Both the position numbers and the translations under genes were made by a program. From assembly GCF_030012525.1 (NCBI RefSeq), contig NZ_CP124855.1, positions 434,001 through 498,000 of the forward strand: DNA of 64,000 nucleotides. Reading direction: 5' to 3'. The notes under the pieces were generated by a model. The model saw only the letters and a list, made by a program, of their open reading frames with translations. It was not told the origin of the DNA and searched no databases. Of this stretch, positions 6,763 to 15,059 are shown one piece after another; within the stretch, counting starts at the first letter, position 1; every line of letters starts with the position of its first letter. The stretch comes from Chryseobacterium gotjawalense (lineage in GTDB: Bacteria; Bacteroidota; Bacteroidia; Flavobacteriales; Weeksellaceae).

Positions 6763-7212
6763 TTACATAATCTTTGCAACCTCATCACACAGCCATTCCA
6801 ACATTTCCCTGTCTTCATCTGTGAAAGGATTTATTTTATGGGAATCGATATCGATCTGGCCAATGTTTACGCCGTCTTTCATAATGGGAACTACGATTTC
6901 AGCTTTCGTGTCGATGGAGCAGCTTAAATAGTTGTCCTGTTCATGGACATCCGGCACCACGAAGGTTTCATTGGAAACAGCAACCTGGCCGCAAATTCCC
7001 TTTCCGTAAGGAATAATGGTGTGATCTGTGGGTGCGCCGACATAAGGTCCCAGAATCAGTTCCTCTTTGTCTCCGTTTTTAAAGTAAAATCCAGTCCAGT
7101 TGAAATAGGAGATTTCCTGATCCAGTAACTGACAGATTTTTTGTAATTTAACTTCCGTATTGTGAGTGGGACTTTCTATTATTGAAGAAAGACGTTTTTT
7201 TATTTCCGACAT
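6763..7212 (-). CDS. GAF-domain protein, free-methionine-(R)-sulfoxide reductase-like
   Basis: A single GAF domain of 149 residues in the layout of fRMsr enzymes, which reduce free methionine sulfoxide: NWTGFYF, LGPYVGAPTDH, YGKGICGQVA, VVPDVHEQDNYLSCS, EIVVPI. In characterised enzymes three cysteines form the active site. Here the first, normally in an AC pair after GPFxG, is missing (TD at 62-63). C74 in GICG and C98 in LSCS remain. The catalytic cysteine is therefore probably kept, and the usual resolving cysteine is absent. The GAF call is firm, the reductase activity likely but unproven. It is the last gene of a reverse-strand pair with the gene at 7226, 13 bp away. Confidence 0.82.
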   Translation of the reverse strand: MSEIKKRLSSIIESPTHNTEVKLQKICQLLDQEISYFNWTGFYFKNGDKEELILGPYVGAPTDHTIIPYGKGICGQVAVSNETFVVPDVHEQDNYLSCSIDTKAEIVVPIMKDGVNIGQIDIDSHKINPFTDEDREMLEWLCDEVAKIM

Positions 7213-7225
7213 AATTGTTTTTATT

Positions 7226-8662
7226 TTAAGAAAATTCTTTGAGTTTTAGTTCTTCTTTATAACCGAACATTCCGCGCTCTTTAATTAAATCTGAAACCCC
7301 TTCCGGGACCTCTTTTTCCCATCCTGGAATATGGTTTGCAATTTTATCAAGGATGATCCGGGAATATATTTCGGAATAATTAGGATTGTAATTCTGAATA
7401 TCAACGATTCTTTTGTTGTGTTTAAAGTATTTGAACAATTCTTTCAAACTGTCATTAACCTTTAAATTATTAGCGGTTAATAACTGCTGGGTTTCAGGAT
7501 CTTTGTAAGGGTAGAGGTAAACGCGCATTCCTTTTCTGAAAAATTTACCGAACGCTTCCAAAATACCTCCAGAAAGATTTTCGTAATAATTTTCATCGAA
7601 AACATCAAGCAAATTATTTACGCCCATTGCTACCCCGATTTTACCATTGGTATAAGGAGCGAAATAGTCGATCAGTCGATAGTATTCTGAGAAGTTAGAG
7701 ATGATTACCGTATATCCCAGTTTTCCTAAAATATCGACTCTGTCCAGGAAATCCCTTTCGTCGATATCTCCGGCAGCTCTCAAATTGGCAATGGTAATTT
7801 CAAATAAGACCTCGGTTTCTTCCTGACTGCAGCCCCAATCTTTTTTGAACATTTCAAGGCCTTTTTCAAACATATCAATATTAACCAAAGTTACAGGACG
7901 GAAACTCCCACGAACCGCAAAAATGTTTTTCTTGTAAAGAATATCGGCAGGTAACATATTGTTTCCCTCTGAATTGAAAATCACCGCATCGGTCATCCCG
8001 TTCTTTACCAGCTGCAAACTCATCAGTCGGTTGTCAACATAGCTGAAAGCGGGTCCGCTGAAATCAATCATGTCGATTTCTATATTATCTTTGGAAATGT
8101 CGTCTAAGAGCGAGTTAATCATTCTGCGCGGATTATCGGCATAGTTGAAAGCGCCATAGATAAGGTTCACTCCTAAGCTTCCTAAAGTTTCCTGCTGTAA
8201 AGTGGCATCATTTTCATTAAACTTTACATGAAGGACGATCTCGTTGTAATCATCAGCTTCATGACACTGAAAACGCAAGCCGACCCAACCGTGACCTTTC
8301 ATGGTCTTATCGAAATTAATGGTCGTTACGGTATTTGCGTAAGAGAAAAATTTTCTGCCTGGACAGGTTGCACGGGATACGCGCTCTTCAATTAAAGAAA
8401 CTTCGTACCGCAGCATTTTACGGAGTCGGTTTTGGGTGACATATCTGTTCTTGGCCTCTTTGCCATAGATAGCGTCACTGAAGTCTTTGTCGTAAGCAGA
8501 CATTGCCTTTGCAATGGTTTGGGAAGCGCCGCCCGCTCTGAAAAAATGGCGGACTGTTTCCTGACCGGCACCAATCTCGGCGAAAGTGCCATAAATAGTT
8601 TGATCCAGATTAATCGCTAATGCTTTCTGTTTCGGTGTTAATTTCGGTTGAATCACTGTCAA
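7226..8662 (-). CDS. Conserved cytoplasmic protein of unknown function
   Basis: The 478 residues show no signal peptide, membrane segments or motif I can tie to a reaction. Recurrent features are an N-terminal IYGTFAEIGAGQETVRHFFRAGGAS segment, many acidic loops, VDILGKLGYTVIISNFSEYYRLIDY and a C-terminal WEKEVPEGVSDL. I recognise it as a conserved family in Bacteroidota and Proteobacteria whose database names are inconsistent, so no function is assigned. The open frame starts TTG-ACA-GTG-ATT; there is no ATG, so initiation is at TTG (8662) or GTG (8656). A TAATTTTG box on the same strand at 8685-8692 supports a start here. The fRMsr-like gene follows 13 bp downstream. Confidence 0.85.
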   Translation of the reverse strand: MTVIQPKLTPKQKALAINLDQTIYGTFAEIGAGQETVRHFFRAGGASQTIAKAMSAYDKDFSDAIYGKEAKNRYVTQNRLRKMLRYEVSLIEERVSRATCPGRKFFSYANTVTTINFDKTMKGHGWVGLRFQCHEADDYNEIVLHVKFNENDATLQQETLGSLGVNLIYGAFNYADNPRRMINSLLDDISKDNIEIDMIDFSGPAFSYVDNRLMSLQLVKNGMTDAVIFNSEGNNMLPADILYKKNIFAVRGSFRPVTLVNIDMFEKGLEMFKKDWGCSQEETEVLFEITIANLRAAGDIDERDFLDRVDILGKLGYTVIISNFSEYYRLIDYFAPYTNGKIGVAMGVNNLLDVFDENYYENLSGGILEAFGKFFRKGMRVYLYPYKDPETQQLLTANNLKVNDSLKELFKYFKHNKRIVDIQNYNPNYSEIYSRIILDKIANHIPGWEKEVPEGVSDLIKERGMFGYKEELKLKEFS

Positions 8663-8709
8663 TTCTTATTTTTTGTAAATTTACCAAAATTAAACCAACA
8701 TCAAAAAAT

Positions 8710-9474
8710 ATGAAGTTGAAATTTTTAGGAACCGGGACTTCTCAAGGTGTTCCGGTCATTGGATGCCATTGTGAGGTTTGCGAATCATCAAATCCAAAGG
8801 ACAAACGTTTCCGTTCATCGGCTTTGGTGACTGCGGACAACGATAAAAAGATCCTCATCGACTGCGGACCCGATTTCCGCATGCAAATGCTTACTAATAA
8901 TGAAGAGCAAATCGATGCAGTGCTGCTGACTCATGAACATAATGACCATGTGATTGGATTGGATGACTTGCGTCCGTTGATTTTTCGGAATGGAAAAAAT
9001 ATTGATCTCTATTGTCAGAAAAGGGTAGGTGAAGAAATAAAATTAAGATTTCCCTATGCGTTTGCAGATGTAAGATATCCCAGTGCTCCAGCATTTAACC
9101 TTCATGAAATCGAAAAACCTTTTACGCTTTTAGAGACTGAGGTAATTCCTGTCGACGTGTCGCACGGTAAGATTTCTATTTTTGGGTATAAATTAAAAAA
9201 CCTGGTCTACATAACAGATGCGAGTTTTATATCGGACACGGAAAAAGAAAAATTAAAAAATCTGGATTTTCTGATTCTGAACTGCATCCGCAAAACAGAT
9301 TTGCATCCTGCACATTTTATATTGCCGCAGGTTTTGGAACTCTTTGAGGAGTTAAAACCGAAGAAAATGTTTCTCACCCACATCTCTCATCACTTAGGTT
9401 TACATGATGAAGTAGAGTTGGAGCTTCCGGAGAATGTGCATCTTGCTTATGACGGTCTGGAATTGGTCTTTTGA
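8710..9474 (+). CDS. Metallo-beta-lactamase-fold hydrolase, PhnP-like
   Basis: This 254-residue protein begins MKLKFLGTGTSQGVPVIGC, with CHCEVC just after. It carries the metal motif HEHNDH (75-80), then a later conserved aspartate in VYITDAS and the C-terminal LTHISHHLG. The order fits the PhnP-like phosphodiesterases of the MBL fold, which cleave cyclic ribose phosphates; other members process tRNA or cyclic dinucleotides. The open frame extends further upstream, but that part overlaps the divergent gene, and ATG 8710 gives the normal family start. It is divergently transcribed from the unknown gene at 7226. Substrate not deducible. Confidence 0.88.
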   Translation: MKLKFLGTGTSQGVPVIGCHCEVCESSNPKDKRFRSSALVTADNDKKILIDCGPDFRMQMLTNNEEQIDAVLLTHEHNDHVIGLDDLRPLIFRNGKNIDLYCQKRVGEEIKLRFPYAFADVRYPSAPAFNLHEIEKPFTLLETEVIPVDVSHGKISIFGYKLKNLVYITDASFISDTEKEKLKNLDFLILNCIRKTDLHPAHFILPQVLELFEELKPKKMFLTHISHHLGLHDEVELELPENVHLAYDGLELVF

Positions 9475-9563
9475 TAATCAGGCAGTTAATTATTGGGAGT
9501 TGAATTTTCTGAGATAATAGTAAAAAAATCAGCAAATAATTTTCCTTAGATAAAAAATAATTC

Positions 9564-9571
9564 TATATTTG
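9564..9571 (+). promoter_or_regulatory. Putative promoter box for tRNA-Leu
   Basis: TATATTTG followed by CA matches TAnnTTTG, 18 bp before the first tRNA base. Confidence 0.6.
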
Positions 9572-9589
9572 CACACCAATTTAAAAAAA

Positions 9590-9674
9590 GCCCGGTTGGC
9601 GGAATTGGTAGACGCGCTAGACTCAAACTCTAGTATCGCAAGATGTACCAGTTCGATTCTGGTACCGGGTACCA
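9590..9674 (+). tRNA. tRNA-Leu (anticodon CAA)
   Basis: Acceptor GCCCGGT pairs with ACCGGGT (one G-U pair). The D arm contains GCGGAATTGGTAGACGC. The anticodon stem CTAGA / TCTAG encloses loop CTCAAAC with anticodon CAA, reading UUG. A long variable arm (TATCGCAAGATG) is typical of class II tRNAs, and the T arm contains GTTCGATTC. CCA is encoded at 9672-9674. A terminator follows at once. Confidence 0.95.
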
Positions 9675-9710
9675 AAAGCCTCTGCAATCATTGATTCGCA
9701 GAGGCTTTTT
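9674..9710 (+). terminator. Terminator after tRNA-Leu
   Basis: AAAAGCCTCTGC (9674-9685) and GCAGAGGCTTTT (9698-9709) form a perfect 12-bp stem, and the loop can pair further through AATCA / TGATT. A T run follows. Confidence 0.9.
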
Positions 9711-10361
9711 ATGTTGTTATAACCTGAACGCAAAAAAAACTCCTGTTTTGCCTACACTTTAAAGTAACCAAACTGCACCCATCTTCCCGGCAACCCCTAA
9801 TGTATGCTGACTGTATGCTGACTCCCAGGCTAGTTTCACATTTATAAATTTGTTTTTCTCCCCAGTGAAGATTTAGCATATACTTTATAGTTCTCAGGTC
9901 TATAAGAATTTCAATACCATTTTAACTTCTTCAAAATTAAATATTTCTACCTTTCTCTTCAATTTTTGCTTTGGTAAAAATAACGCATTTAATGCGCTGA
10001 ATAATCCACACTATTTTTCTTTATTCTATTTAAGGTTATCATAAAATAAGTCATTTTTTAAAATAAATTATCAATTTTATTATGACTTCTATCAAGTTTT
10101 TCGCTCGCCTTACATTTGAGTTATTAACAATATTTAACACAATTGGTTTTTTTTTATTTAATTTCAAGATAAGGAGCTTATATTTTGTGATATAGTTAAT
10201 TATAATATGTTTTTATTGGTGTTTTGATATTTTTTTAATATAATAAGATATATGTCATTTATATTAAACGTTATTTATTATGAATCTAATAATTATTGGG
10301 ATATCTTTGTACTACAAAATGATGGTAAACCCAACCTTACAAATATTTAAAATTAGATACA
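9711..10361. other. Gene-free AT-rich stretch downstream of tRNA-Leu
   Basis: No open frame of convincing length or composition is seen in 651 bp. The stretch holds a perfect tandem 11-mer TGTATGCTGAC twice near 9804-9825, a small dyad CGCATT-T-AATGCG at 9984-9996, and very AT-rich sequence towards the YceI gene. There is no integrase remnant and no repeat of the tRNA end, so nothing supports an attachment site. A TATCTTTG promoter box lies at 10302-10309, and a leader of about 50 nt precedes the next gene. Confidence 0.5.
10302..10309 (+). promoter_or_regulatory. Putative -7 promoter box of the YceI-barrel operon
   Basis: TATCTTTG, an exact TAnnTTTG match, 52 bp before the start codon at 10362. 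Confidence 0.6.
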
Positions 10362-10895
10362 ATGAAAAATTTAGTAAACTTTAAAACACTGGTCCTCGCA
10401 TTCGGAATGTTTTCAGGATTAGTAGCTGCTCAAAAAATTAACAGCAGCAACGTAAAAACTACTGTTTCTGGAACGTCTACTTTACACGAATGGAGCATGA
10501 CTTCAACCAGTGGTACTTTTTCTGGAAATGTTTCCGGAAATGCAATTCAGGATATTACTTATAAAATGGGTTCTAAAACATTGAAAAGTGGAAAAGGTCC
10601 TATGGACAGTAACGCTTATAAAGCGATTGAAGCTGATAAATATCCGAACATCACTTTTACGGCGGCTTCGGTAAATATGGGCAAAGGAACAATGACTGGT
10701 AAATTGACAGTAACCAACGTTACCAAAACAATTACTTTACCTGTAAACGTTACAAAAAATGGTAATTCTTACACCGTTTGGGGCCAGACAAGTATTAAAA
10801 TGACTGATTACGGAATTACTCCACCGGCATTTATGATGAACACTGTGAAAACAGGAAATGAAATCACAATAACAGTTAATGCTGTTGCCAACTAA
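10362..10895 (+). CDS. YceI-family lipocalin-like exported protein
   Basis: YceI proteins are small periplasmic beta-barrel proteins that, in studied members, bind polyisoprenoid or other hydrophobic ligands. Residues 1-23 (MKNLVNFKTLVLAFGMFSGLVAAQ) form a signal peptide. The mature part shows the family pattern: STLHEWSMTSTSGTFSGNV, MDSNAYKAIEADKYPNITFTA, GKLTVTNVTKTITLPV and a C-terminal strand ending ITVNAVAN. Length 177. It is the first gene of an operon with the outer-membrane barrel gene 40 bp downstream, and one of four YceI paralogues within 8 kb. The ligand is unknown. Confidence 0.9.
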   Translation: MKNLVNFKTLVLAFGMFSGLVAAQKINSSNVKTTVSGTSTLHEWSMTSTSGTFSGNVSGNAIQDITYKMGSKTLKSGKGPMDSNAYKAIEADKYPNITFTAASVNMGKGTMTGKLTVTNVTKTITLPVNVTKNGNSYTVWGQTSIKMTDYGITPPAFMMNTVKTGNEITITVNAVAN

Positions 10896-10935
10896 AAATC
10901 AACAAACAAACAATTAACAATTAAAAATTAAAAAT

Positions 10936-12270
10936 ATGAAAACTATGGTAATCAGAGCTTCAATGCTCGCCGCATTAGTTACAGGAATCAGTTTTGTCAG
11001 CGCTCAGGAAGTTTCAACTTCAATGAGAGACTATTTGGCTCCGGAAAAATCATCACGTAACGTGTTTGAAGATCCAAAAGGTGAATCTCCTGCGTTTGAT
11101 GGTATAAAAGTTTCAGTAGGAGGTGACTTCGCACTACAGTTTCAAGCGTTGGATCATTCTACAAAAGCTCCGTCTTTAGGAGTTGTAACCGGAACGACTA
11201 CGCCGAATACATTACAGGTAATGGGGAAAGATTTTAACCTTCCTACCGCTAACTTAGATGTAAATGCTTACTTAGCAAAAGGGGTGAAAATGCATTTAAG
11301 AACTTATCTTTCTGCAAGGCATCATAACGAAGCTTGGGTGAAAGGTGGATATATTCAAGTTGATAACTTAGATTTCATTAAAGAAGGTTTCGCTGCCGAT
11401 ATTATGAAATATGCGAGAGTAAAAGTTGGTATGGATGAGATTAACTACGGTGATACTCACTTCAGAAGAACGGATAACGCAAAAGCAATCAATAATCCAT
11501 TTGTAGGAAATTATATTATGGATAGCTTCACCACAGAGGCGTTTGGGGAAGCGTACGGGTTTTATAAAAATTTCATAGGAATGGTAGGTGTTTCCAATGG
11601 AAAATTAAACCAAACTCCTGTTAAAGGAACCAGCTGGAATTCACCTTCTGTTTACGCGAAAATCGGTTATGATAAACAGATTAGCGAAGATCTGAGAGTA
11701 AGATTGACAGGGTCATTCATCCAGACGAACGGTTTAACTACTGGTGGCAATTTATACAGTGCAGATAGAGCAGGAAGTAGATATTATTACGTACTTTTAA
11801 CTCAAAATGATTTAATGGGAATGAATAACCAGGCAACCGGAAGATTCAATCCTGGATTCAAAAAAGTACAGGCGGTTCAGGTGAATCCATTCATTAAATA
11901 TCAAGGATTAGAATTCTTCGGAGTTTATGAATATGTTTCAGGTAATAAAGCAAGTGGATTGACGGAAAGAGCTACAGATGGCGCTTATACCCAACTAGGT
12001 GCAGAATTACTTTACAGATTTGGAGGTGCTGAGCAGTTCTATTTCGGTGGAAGATACAACTCTGTCAGTGGAAAAGACGATAAGGTTTCTGCAGAAAGAA
12101 AAATCGACAGATTTAACTTAGGCGGAGGTTGGTTTATGACCAGAAATGTACTTGCAAAAGTAGAGTATGTTACCCAGAAATATAACGATGATGCCGTTTG
12201 GGGAGCAACCAGTGCTCTAAGAGGTGGTAAGTTTAATGGAATTATGTTTGAAGCGACCATAGGTTTCTAA
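10936..12270 (+). CDS. Outer-membrane beta-barrel protein, porin-like
   Basis: A signal peptide (MKTMVIRASMLAALVTGISFVSAQ) is followed by 420 residues of alternating hydrophobic and polar strands with aromatic girdles, ending in MFEATIGF. The terminal Phe is the usual outer-membrane insertion signal. Recognisable strands include VKMHLRTYLSARHH, AQFEFFGVYEYVSG-type repeats and FNLGGGWFMTRNVLAKVEYVTQKYN. It resembles the porin-like proteins annotated only as hypothetical in flavobacteria. It lies between two YceI genes with short gaps, so the operon suggests a periplasmic or outer-membrane task shared with them. The transported solute is unknown. Confidence 0.82.
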   Translation: MKTMVIRASMLAALVTGISFVSAQEVSTSMRDYLAPEKSSRNVFEDPKGESPAFDGIKVSVGGDFALQFQALDHSTKAPSLGVVTGTTTPNTLQVMGKDFNLPTANLDVNAYLAKGVKMHLRTYLSARHHNEAWVKGGYIQVDNLDFIKEGFAADIMKYARVKVGMDEINYGDTHFRRTDNAKAINNPFVGNYIMDSFTTEAFGEAYGFYKNFIGMVGVSNGKLNQTPVKGTSWNSPSVYAKIGYDKQISEDLRVRLTGSFIQTNGLTTGGNLYSADRAGSRYYYVLLTQNDLMGMNNQATGRFNPGFKKVQAVQVNPFIKYQGLEFFGVYEYVSGNKASGLTERATDGAYTQLGAELLYRFGGAEQFYFGGRYNSVSGKDDKVSAERKIDRFNLGGGWFMTRNVLAKVEYVTQKYNDDAVWGATSALRGGKFNGIMFEATIGF

Positions 12271-12286
12271 TTATTAAATATTCAGG

Positions 12287-12315
12287 AAAAAGGGGTTATT
12301 ATAAACCCCTTTTTC
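12287..12315 (+). terminator. Intrinsic terminator-like hairpin after the barrel gene
   Basis: AAAAAGGGGTT (12287-12297) and AACCCCTTTTT (12304-12314) form a perfect 11-bp stem followed by TCTATC. It lies 12 bp before the next YceI gene, so it may attenuate rather than end the transcript. Confidence 0.8.
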
Positions 12316-12326
12316 TATCTAAAATC

Positions 12327-12836
12327 ATGAAAAATAAAATCATCATATTCGCAATCCTGCTTTTTTCGGCAAATGTTTTTGCACAGAAAAATGGACTGGA
12401 AATTAATGGCTGGACTAATATTAATACGTTTAAATGTAGTAATCCTAAGTTCAAAAATTCAAGCTCTGTTTATTCTTTTACAGGAAATCAACTCCCGAAT
12501 ATCAGCGTAGCAGTAGATGATTTTGATTGCAGAAATAAAATGATGACTGCTGATTTTAGAAAAGTATTGCAATCGGATAAATATCCAAATCTGAACATTA
12601 GATTTATAGAATTCAAAAAATCAAACTCCAATAAATTTGAAGCAGTGGTAGAAGTGAAAATGATGACCGTTGCAAGAAGGTATAATATAGAATTTTCTCT
12701 CTATAATAACAGTTTGGTTGGAAATAAAAGATTGAGGTTTTCGGACTTTAAGATTGTGCCACCAAAGAAAATGGGCGGGATGGTCTATGTGAAAGATGAG
12801 CTGGATCTCGTATTCAGTTTAGAAACAAAAGATTAA
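12327..12836 (+). CDS. YceI-like exported protein, divergent
   Basis: A signal peptide of about 20 residues ends in NVFAQ. The mature protein keeps the YceI landmarks in diverged form: MMTADFRKVLQSDKYPNLNIRF corresponds to the usual helix and strand with KYP, followed by a strand pair EAVVEVKMMTVARRYNIEF and FSDFKIVPPKKMGG. It has 169 residues. Two cysteines, in FKCSNPKF and FDCRNKM, are absent from the other three paralogues and could form a disulphide in the periplasm (inference). It is the third gene of the YceI-barrel-YceI row. Its promoter is either the upstream operon promoter or a local one not seen. Confidence 0.78.
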   Translation: MKNKIIIFAILLFSANVFAQKNGLEINGWTNINTFKCSNPKFKNSSSVYSFTGNQLPNISVAVDDFDCRNKMMTADFRKVLQSDKYPNLNIRFIEFKKSNSNKFEAVVEVKMMTVARRYNIEFSLYNNSLVGNKRLRFSDFKIVPPKKMGGMVYVKDELDLVFSLETKD

Positions 12837-12858
12837 ATTTAATTGATTTTCTTTTTTT

Positions 12859-12885
12859 AAGTTCCTTTAACCGGGAACTTTTTTA
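12859..12885 (+). terminator. Terminator after the second YceI gene
   Basis: AAGTTCC and GGAACTT form a 7-bp stem with an 8-nt loop, followed by TTTTTATT. Confidence 0.7.
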
Positions 12886-12984
12886 TTGCTGTTTCCGGAG
12901 ATTTCCACTCCTTTTTGAGATTCGGCCAGTTCCAGCAAACTTCTGTTGGCGTCCTTTATAAAGTATTTAAGATGGAAATCAACC

Positions 12985-13662
12985 CTATTTATAGTGCTGA
13001 AAAATCCCGAAATCAGTCGGTGTCCAAAGTGCTGCTTTTTGTCCGGCTGCTTTTAATGCATCATTGGTCCAGGTGTTACAGGTATAGAGGAAACTGTAAC
13101 TTCCTTTCGCTTCATAAAATGCGTCATCTTTACTATAAACCGCATCAGTCGGAATTAAAATATTTTGTCCCATCGCATTTTTATCAAATTTAGAATCTAC
13201 AAATCGGATTAAATCTGCATATTGGGATTGAGTAAGCATTAATTTTTTACAGTCATCACCTTCTTTCATCGTTTTATAAAAGGTACAGTGCATCGCCGAA
13301 TCGCCCAACCAAAAAGCCGCATGAAAGGCCGTCGAAACTTTAAGTTCTGCCCAGGTTGGCGTGTCCAGATAAAACCCTTTATCGCCCCAGCCAATTCCGA
13401 CATAATTAAAATCAGTACTTTTAGAAACCGTATTTTTAAATAATATGCTGTTGCTCCAATCTGTTTGATTATTTTTAATGGGAAGCACGATATCAGTATG
13501 AACGCCGTTGGTGTAAAGATAAACAGGGATTTCTGCCTTTCCGGTCGTCGCTTTTTTCTGAACCGGAATCAAAGGAATTGTTAAGGCAAGAATAATGTAG
13601 ATGAGGACTAAGCCAACAATTCCGGCTAAACCTTTGAGGATAATTTGGAGCGTTTTTTTCAA
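12985..13662 (-). CDS. DUF2459-like (TIGR02117) membrane-anchored protein
   Basis: The 225 residues start with a membrane anchor (about residues 8-33, LKGLAGIVGLVLIYIILALTIP); the remainder would face the periplasm. GVHTDIVLP, YVGIGWGDKGFY, AFWLGDSAMHCTFYK and YTCNTWTNDALKAAG match the DUF2459 family. The Cys in TCNTW and the His in GVHTD are placed like a papain/NlpC-type pair, which is only a suggestion of hydrolase activity. The frame has no ATG before residue 120, so translation probably starts at TTG (13662), giving MKKTLQ, a sensible N-terminus. It follows queG with a 29-bp gap, so both may be one transcript. Confidence 0.8.
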   Translation of the reverse strand: MKKTLQIILKGLAGIVGLVLIYIILALTIPLIPVQKKATTGKAEIPVYLYTNGVHTDIVLPIKNNQTDWSNSILFKNTVSKSTDFNYVGIGWGDKGFYLDTPTWAELKVSTAFHAAFWLGDSAMHCTFYKTMKEGDDCKKLMLTQSQYADLIRFVDSKFDKNAMGQNILIPTDAVYSKDDAFYEAKGSYSFLYTCNTWTNDALKAAGQKAALWTPTDFGIFQHYK

Positions 13663-13691
13663 TGTAGATTTTATTTATATAAAAGTGAATA

Positions 13692-14648
13692 TTATTTTTT
13701 GTGAAAATCAGGAATCTCAGAAGCAGTCAGAAATTCTATATTTCTCTTTAAACCAGCAAATTTCGTTCTCTTTACGGGTGATTTTCGAAATAGGTCTGAA
13801 AATAATTCTTGCGAGAGTTCCTGCCATTCCGATTTTTCTAAAGTGGCAAGCAAAGGATTAGGTTTAAACTTTTCCTGCTGATGAGGTTTTGAAAATCGGT
13901 TCCACGGGCAAACGTCCTGACAGATGTCGCAACCAAACATCCAGTCTTCCATTTTGTTTTTAAAACTTTCGGGGATTTCGTTTTTCAGTTCGATGGTTGC
14001 GTATGAAATGCATTTACTTCCATCGATCACTTTATCCGAAACGATGGCCTCTGTTGGGCAGGCATCGATGCATTTTCTACAGGAACCACAATGATCTTTG
14101 GTCGCAAAATCTTCCTGAAGTTCCAGATCGCAAATGATTTCCGCTAAAAAATAAAAAGAGCCTGTCTGTTTGGTGATGAGGTTGGCATTTTTTCCCACCC
14201 AGCCAATTCCGGATTTTTTCGCCCAGCTTCTTTCTAAAATCGGTGCAGAATCTGTGAAAATCCGGCATTGAAAATCACCGATTTCATCTTGAAGTTCTGC
14301 AACCATTTCCCGTAGAATTTCTTTAATAATCTCATGATAATCTTCACCATAAGCATACTTAGAAATCTTCAACTGATCAGTCCCAAAAAGATCTTCCTCC
14401 GGAAAATAGTTGTACGAAAGAGAAATTACCGATTTCGACCCTTCAACCAGCAACCGCGGATCCAGTCGTTTGTCGAAATAATTTTCCATGTAAGACATTT
14501 GTCCATGGTAATTTTTGTTCAGCCAACTTTCAAAGGGTTTTGCATCTTCTTCTAAAAAATCAGCCCGTGAAATTCCACAATTTTGAAAACCAAACTTTTT
14601 TGCTTTGGTTTTGACGAGGTTCGAGTAATTTTCTGGACTTTGTAACAT
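13692..14648 (-). CDS. queG: Epoxyqueuosine reductase
   Basis: QueG reduces epoxyqueuosine to queuosine in tRNA, using cobalamin and two [4Fe-4S] clusters, in the cytoplasm. The proton-donating aspartate is D133 in FTDSAPILER. Cluster cysteines are in CGSCRKCIDACP (C187, C190, C193, C197), C213 in SKCISY, and CDICQDVCPWN (C240, C243, C247). Length 318, near the family norm without the extra C-terminal HEAT domain. The ATG at 14648 starts MLQSPENYSN. The promoter region is shared with the divergent rhodanese gene. Confidence 0.95.
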   Translation of the reverse strand: MLQSPENYSNLVKTKAKKFGFQNCGISRADFLEEDAKPFESWLNKNYHGQMSYMENYFDKRLDPRLLVEGSKSVISLSYNYFPEEDLFGTDQLKISKYAYGEDYHEIIKEILREMVAELQDEIGDFQCRIFTDSAPILERSWAKKSGIGWVGKNANLITKQTGSFYFLAEIICDLELQEDFATKDHCGSCRKCIDACPTEAIVSDKVIDGSKCISYATIELKNEIPESFKNKMEDWMFGCDICQDVCPWNRFSKPHQQEKFKPNPLLATLEKSEWQELSQELFSDLFRKSPVKRTKFAGLKRNIEFLTASEIPDFHKK

Positions 14649-14656
14649 AGATTTCC

Positions 14657-14686
14657 TTGCAAAACTAACAATATTTTATAAATTTG
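14657..14686 (+). promoter_or_regulatory. Promoter of the rhodanese gene (-33 TTG and -7 box)
   Basis: TTG at 14657-14659 and TAAATTTG at 14679-14686 are separated by 19 bp, the full Bacteroidota arrangement, 35 bp before the start codon at 14722. Confidence 0.65.
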
Positions 14687-14721
14687 TGTCTTAAATCTTT
14701 ATAACCAGTAAAAAACAAAAT

Positions 14722-15009
14722 ATGTCAATAGAAGAAATTTTAAAAGCAGGGAATTACCATTTAATAGATGTTCGCGAACCAATGGAACTTGAAATGGATG
14801 GCGAAATAGAGTCTGCCCTGAATATTCCTTTAGGAGAAATCCAGGATCGAAAAGATGAAATAGAACAGTTAAACGGTCCGAAAATATTTTTCTGCAGAAG
14901 CGGAAACAGAAGCGGTAAAGCCATGGAGTTTTTTAAATCTCAAAATTTACCGGAGGTCTACAATGGAGGAGGTTACGGTGATATGCAGCAAACTTTAGAA
15001 AATCTGTAA
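14722..15009 (+). CDS. Single-domain rhodanese-like sulfurtransferase
   Basis: A 95-residue rhodanese domain without signal peptide. LIDVREPMELE is the conserved CH2A-like start, and the active-site loop CRSGNRSG places the sulfur-carrying cysteine at C58, followed by the C-terminal VYNGGGYGDM. Such small cytoplasmic proteins carry persulfide sulfur or detoxify sulfide or cyanide. The partner is unknown. It stands alone, with a well-formed promoter and a terminator right after. Confidence 0.92.
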   Translation: MSIEEILKAGNYHLIDVREPMELEMDGEIESALNIPLGEIQDRKDEIEQLNGPKIFFCRSGNRSGKAMEFFKSQNLPEVYNGGGYGDMQQTLENL

Positions 15010-15020
15010 AAAATTGTTTT

Positions 15021-15059
15021 AAAAAAGAGGAGTTGATCGTGAATCAGCTCTTTTTTTTT
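15021..15059 (+). terminator. Terminator after the rhodanese gene
   Basis: AAAGAG / CTCTTT with an inner TTGAT / ATCA extension, followed by nine T, 12 bp after the stop codon. Confidence 0.85.

Noticed and set aside
9590..9830. Possible phage or island attachment site at tRNA-Leu
   Set aside because: No copy of the tRNA 3' end was found downstream in the window and there is no integrase gene or remnant.
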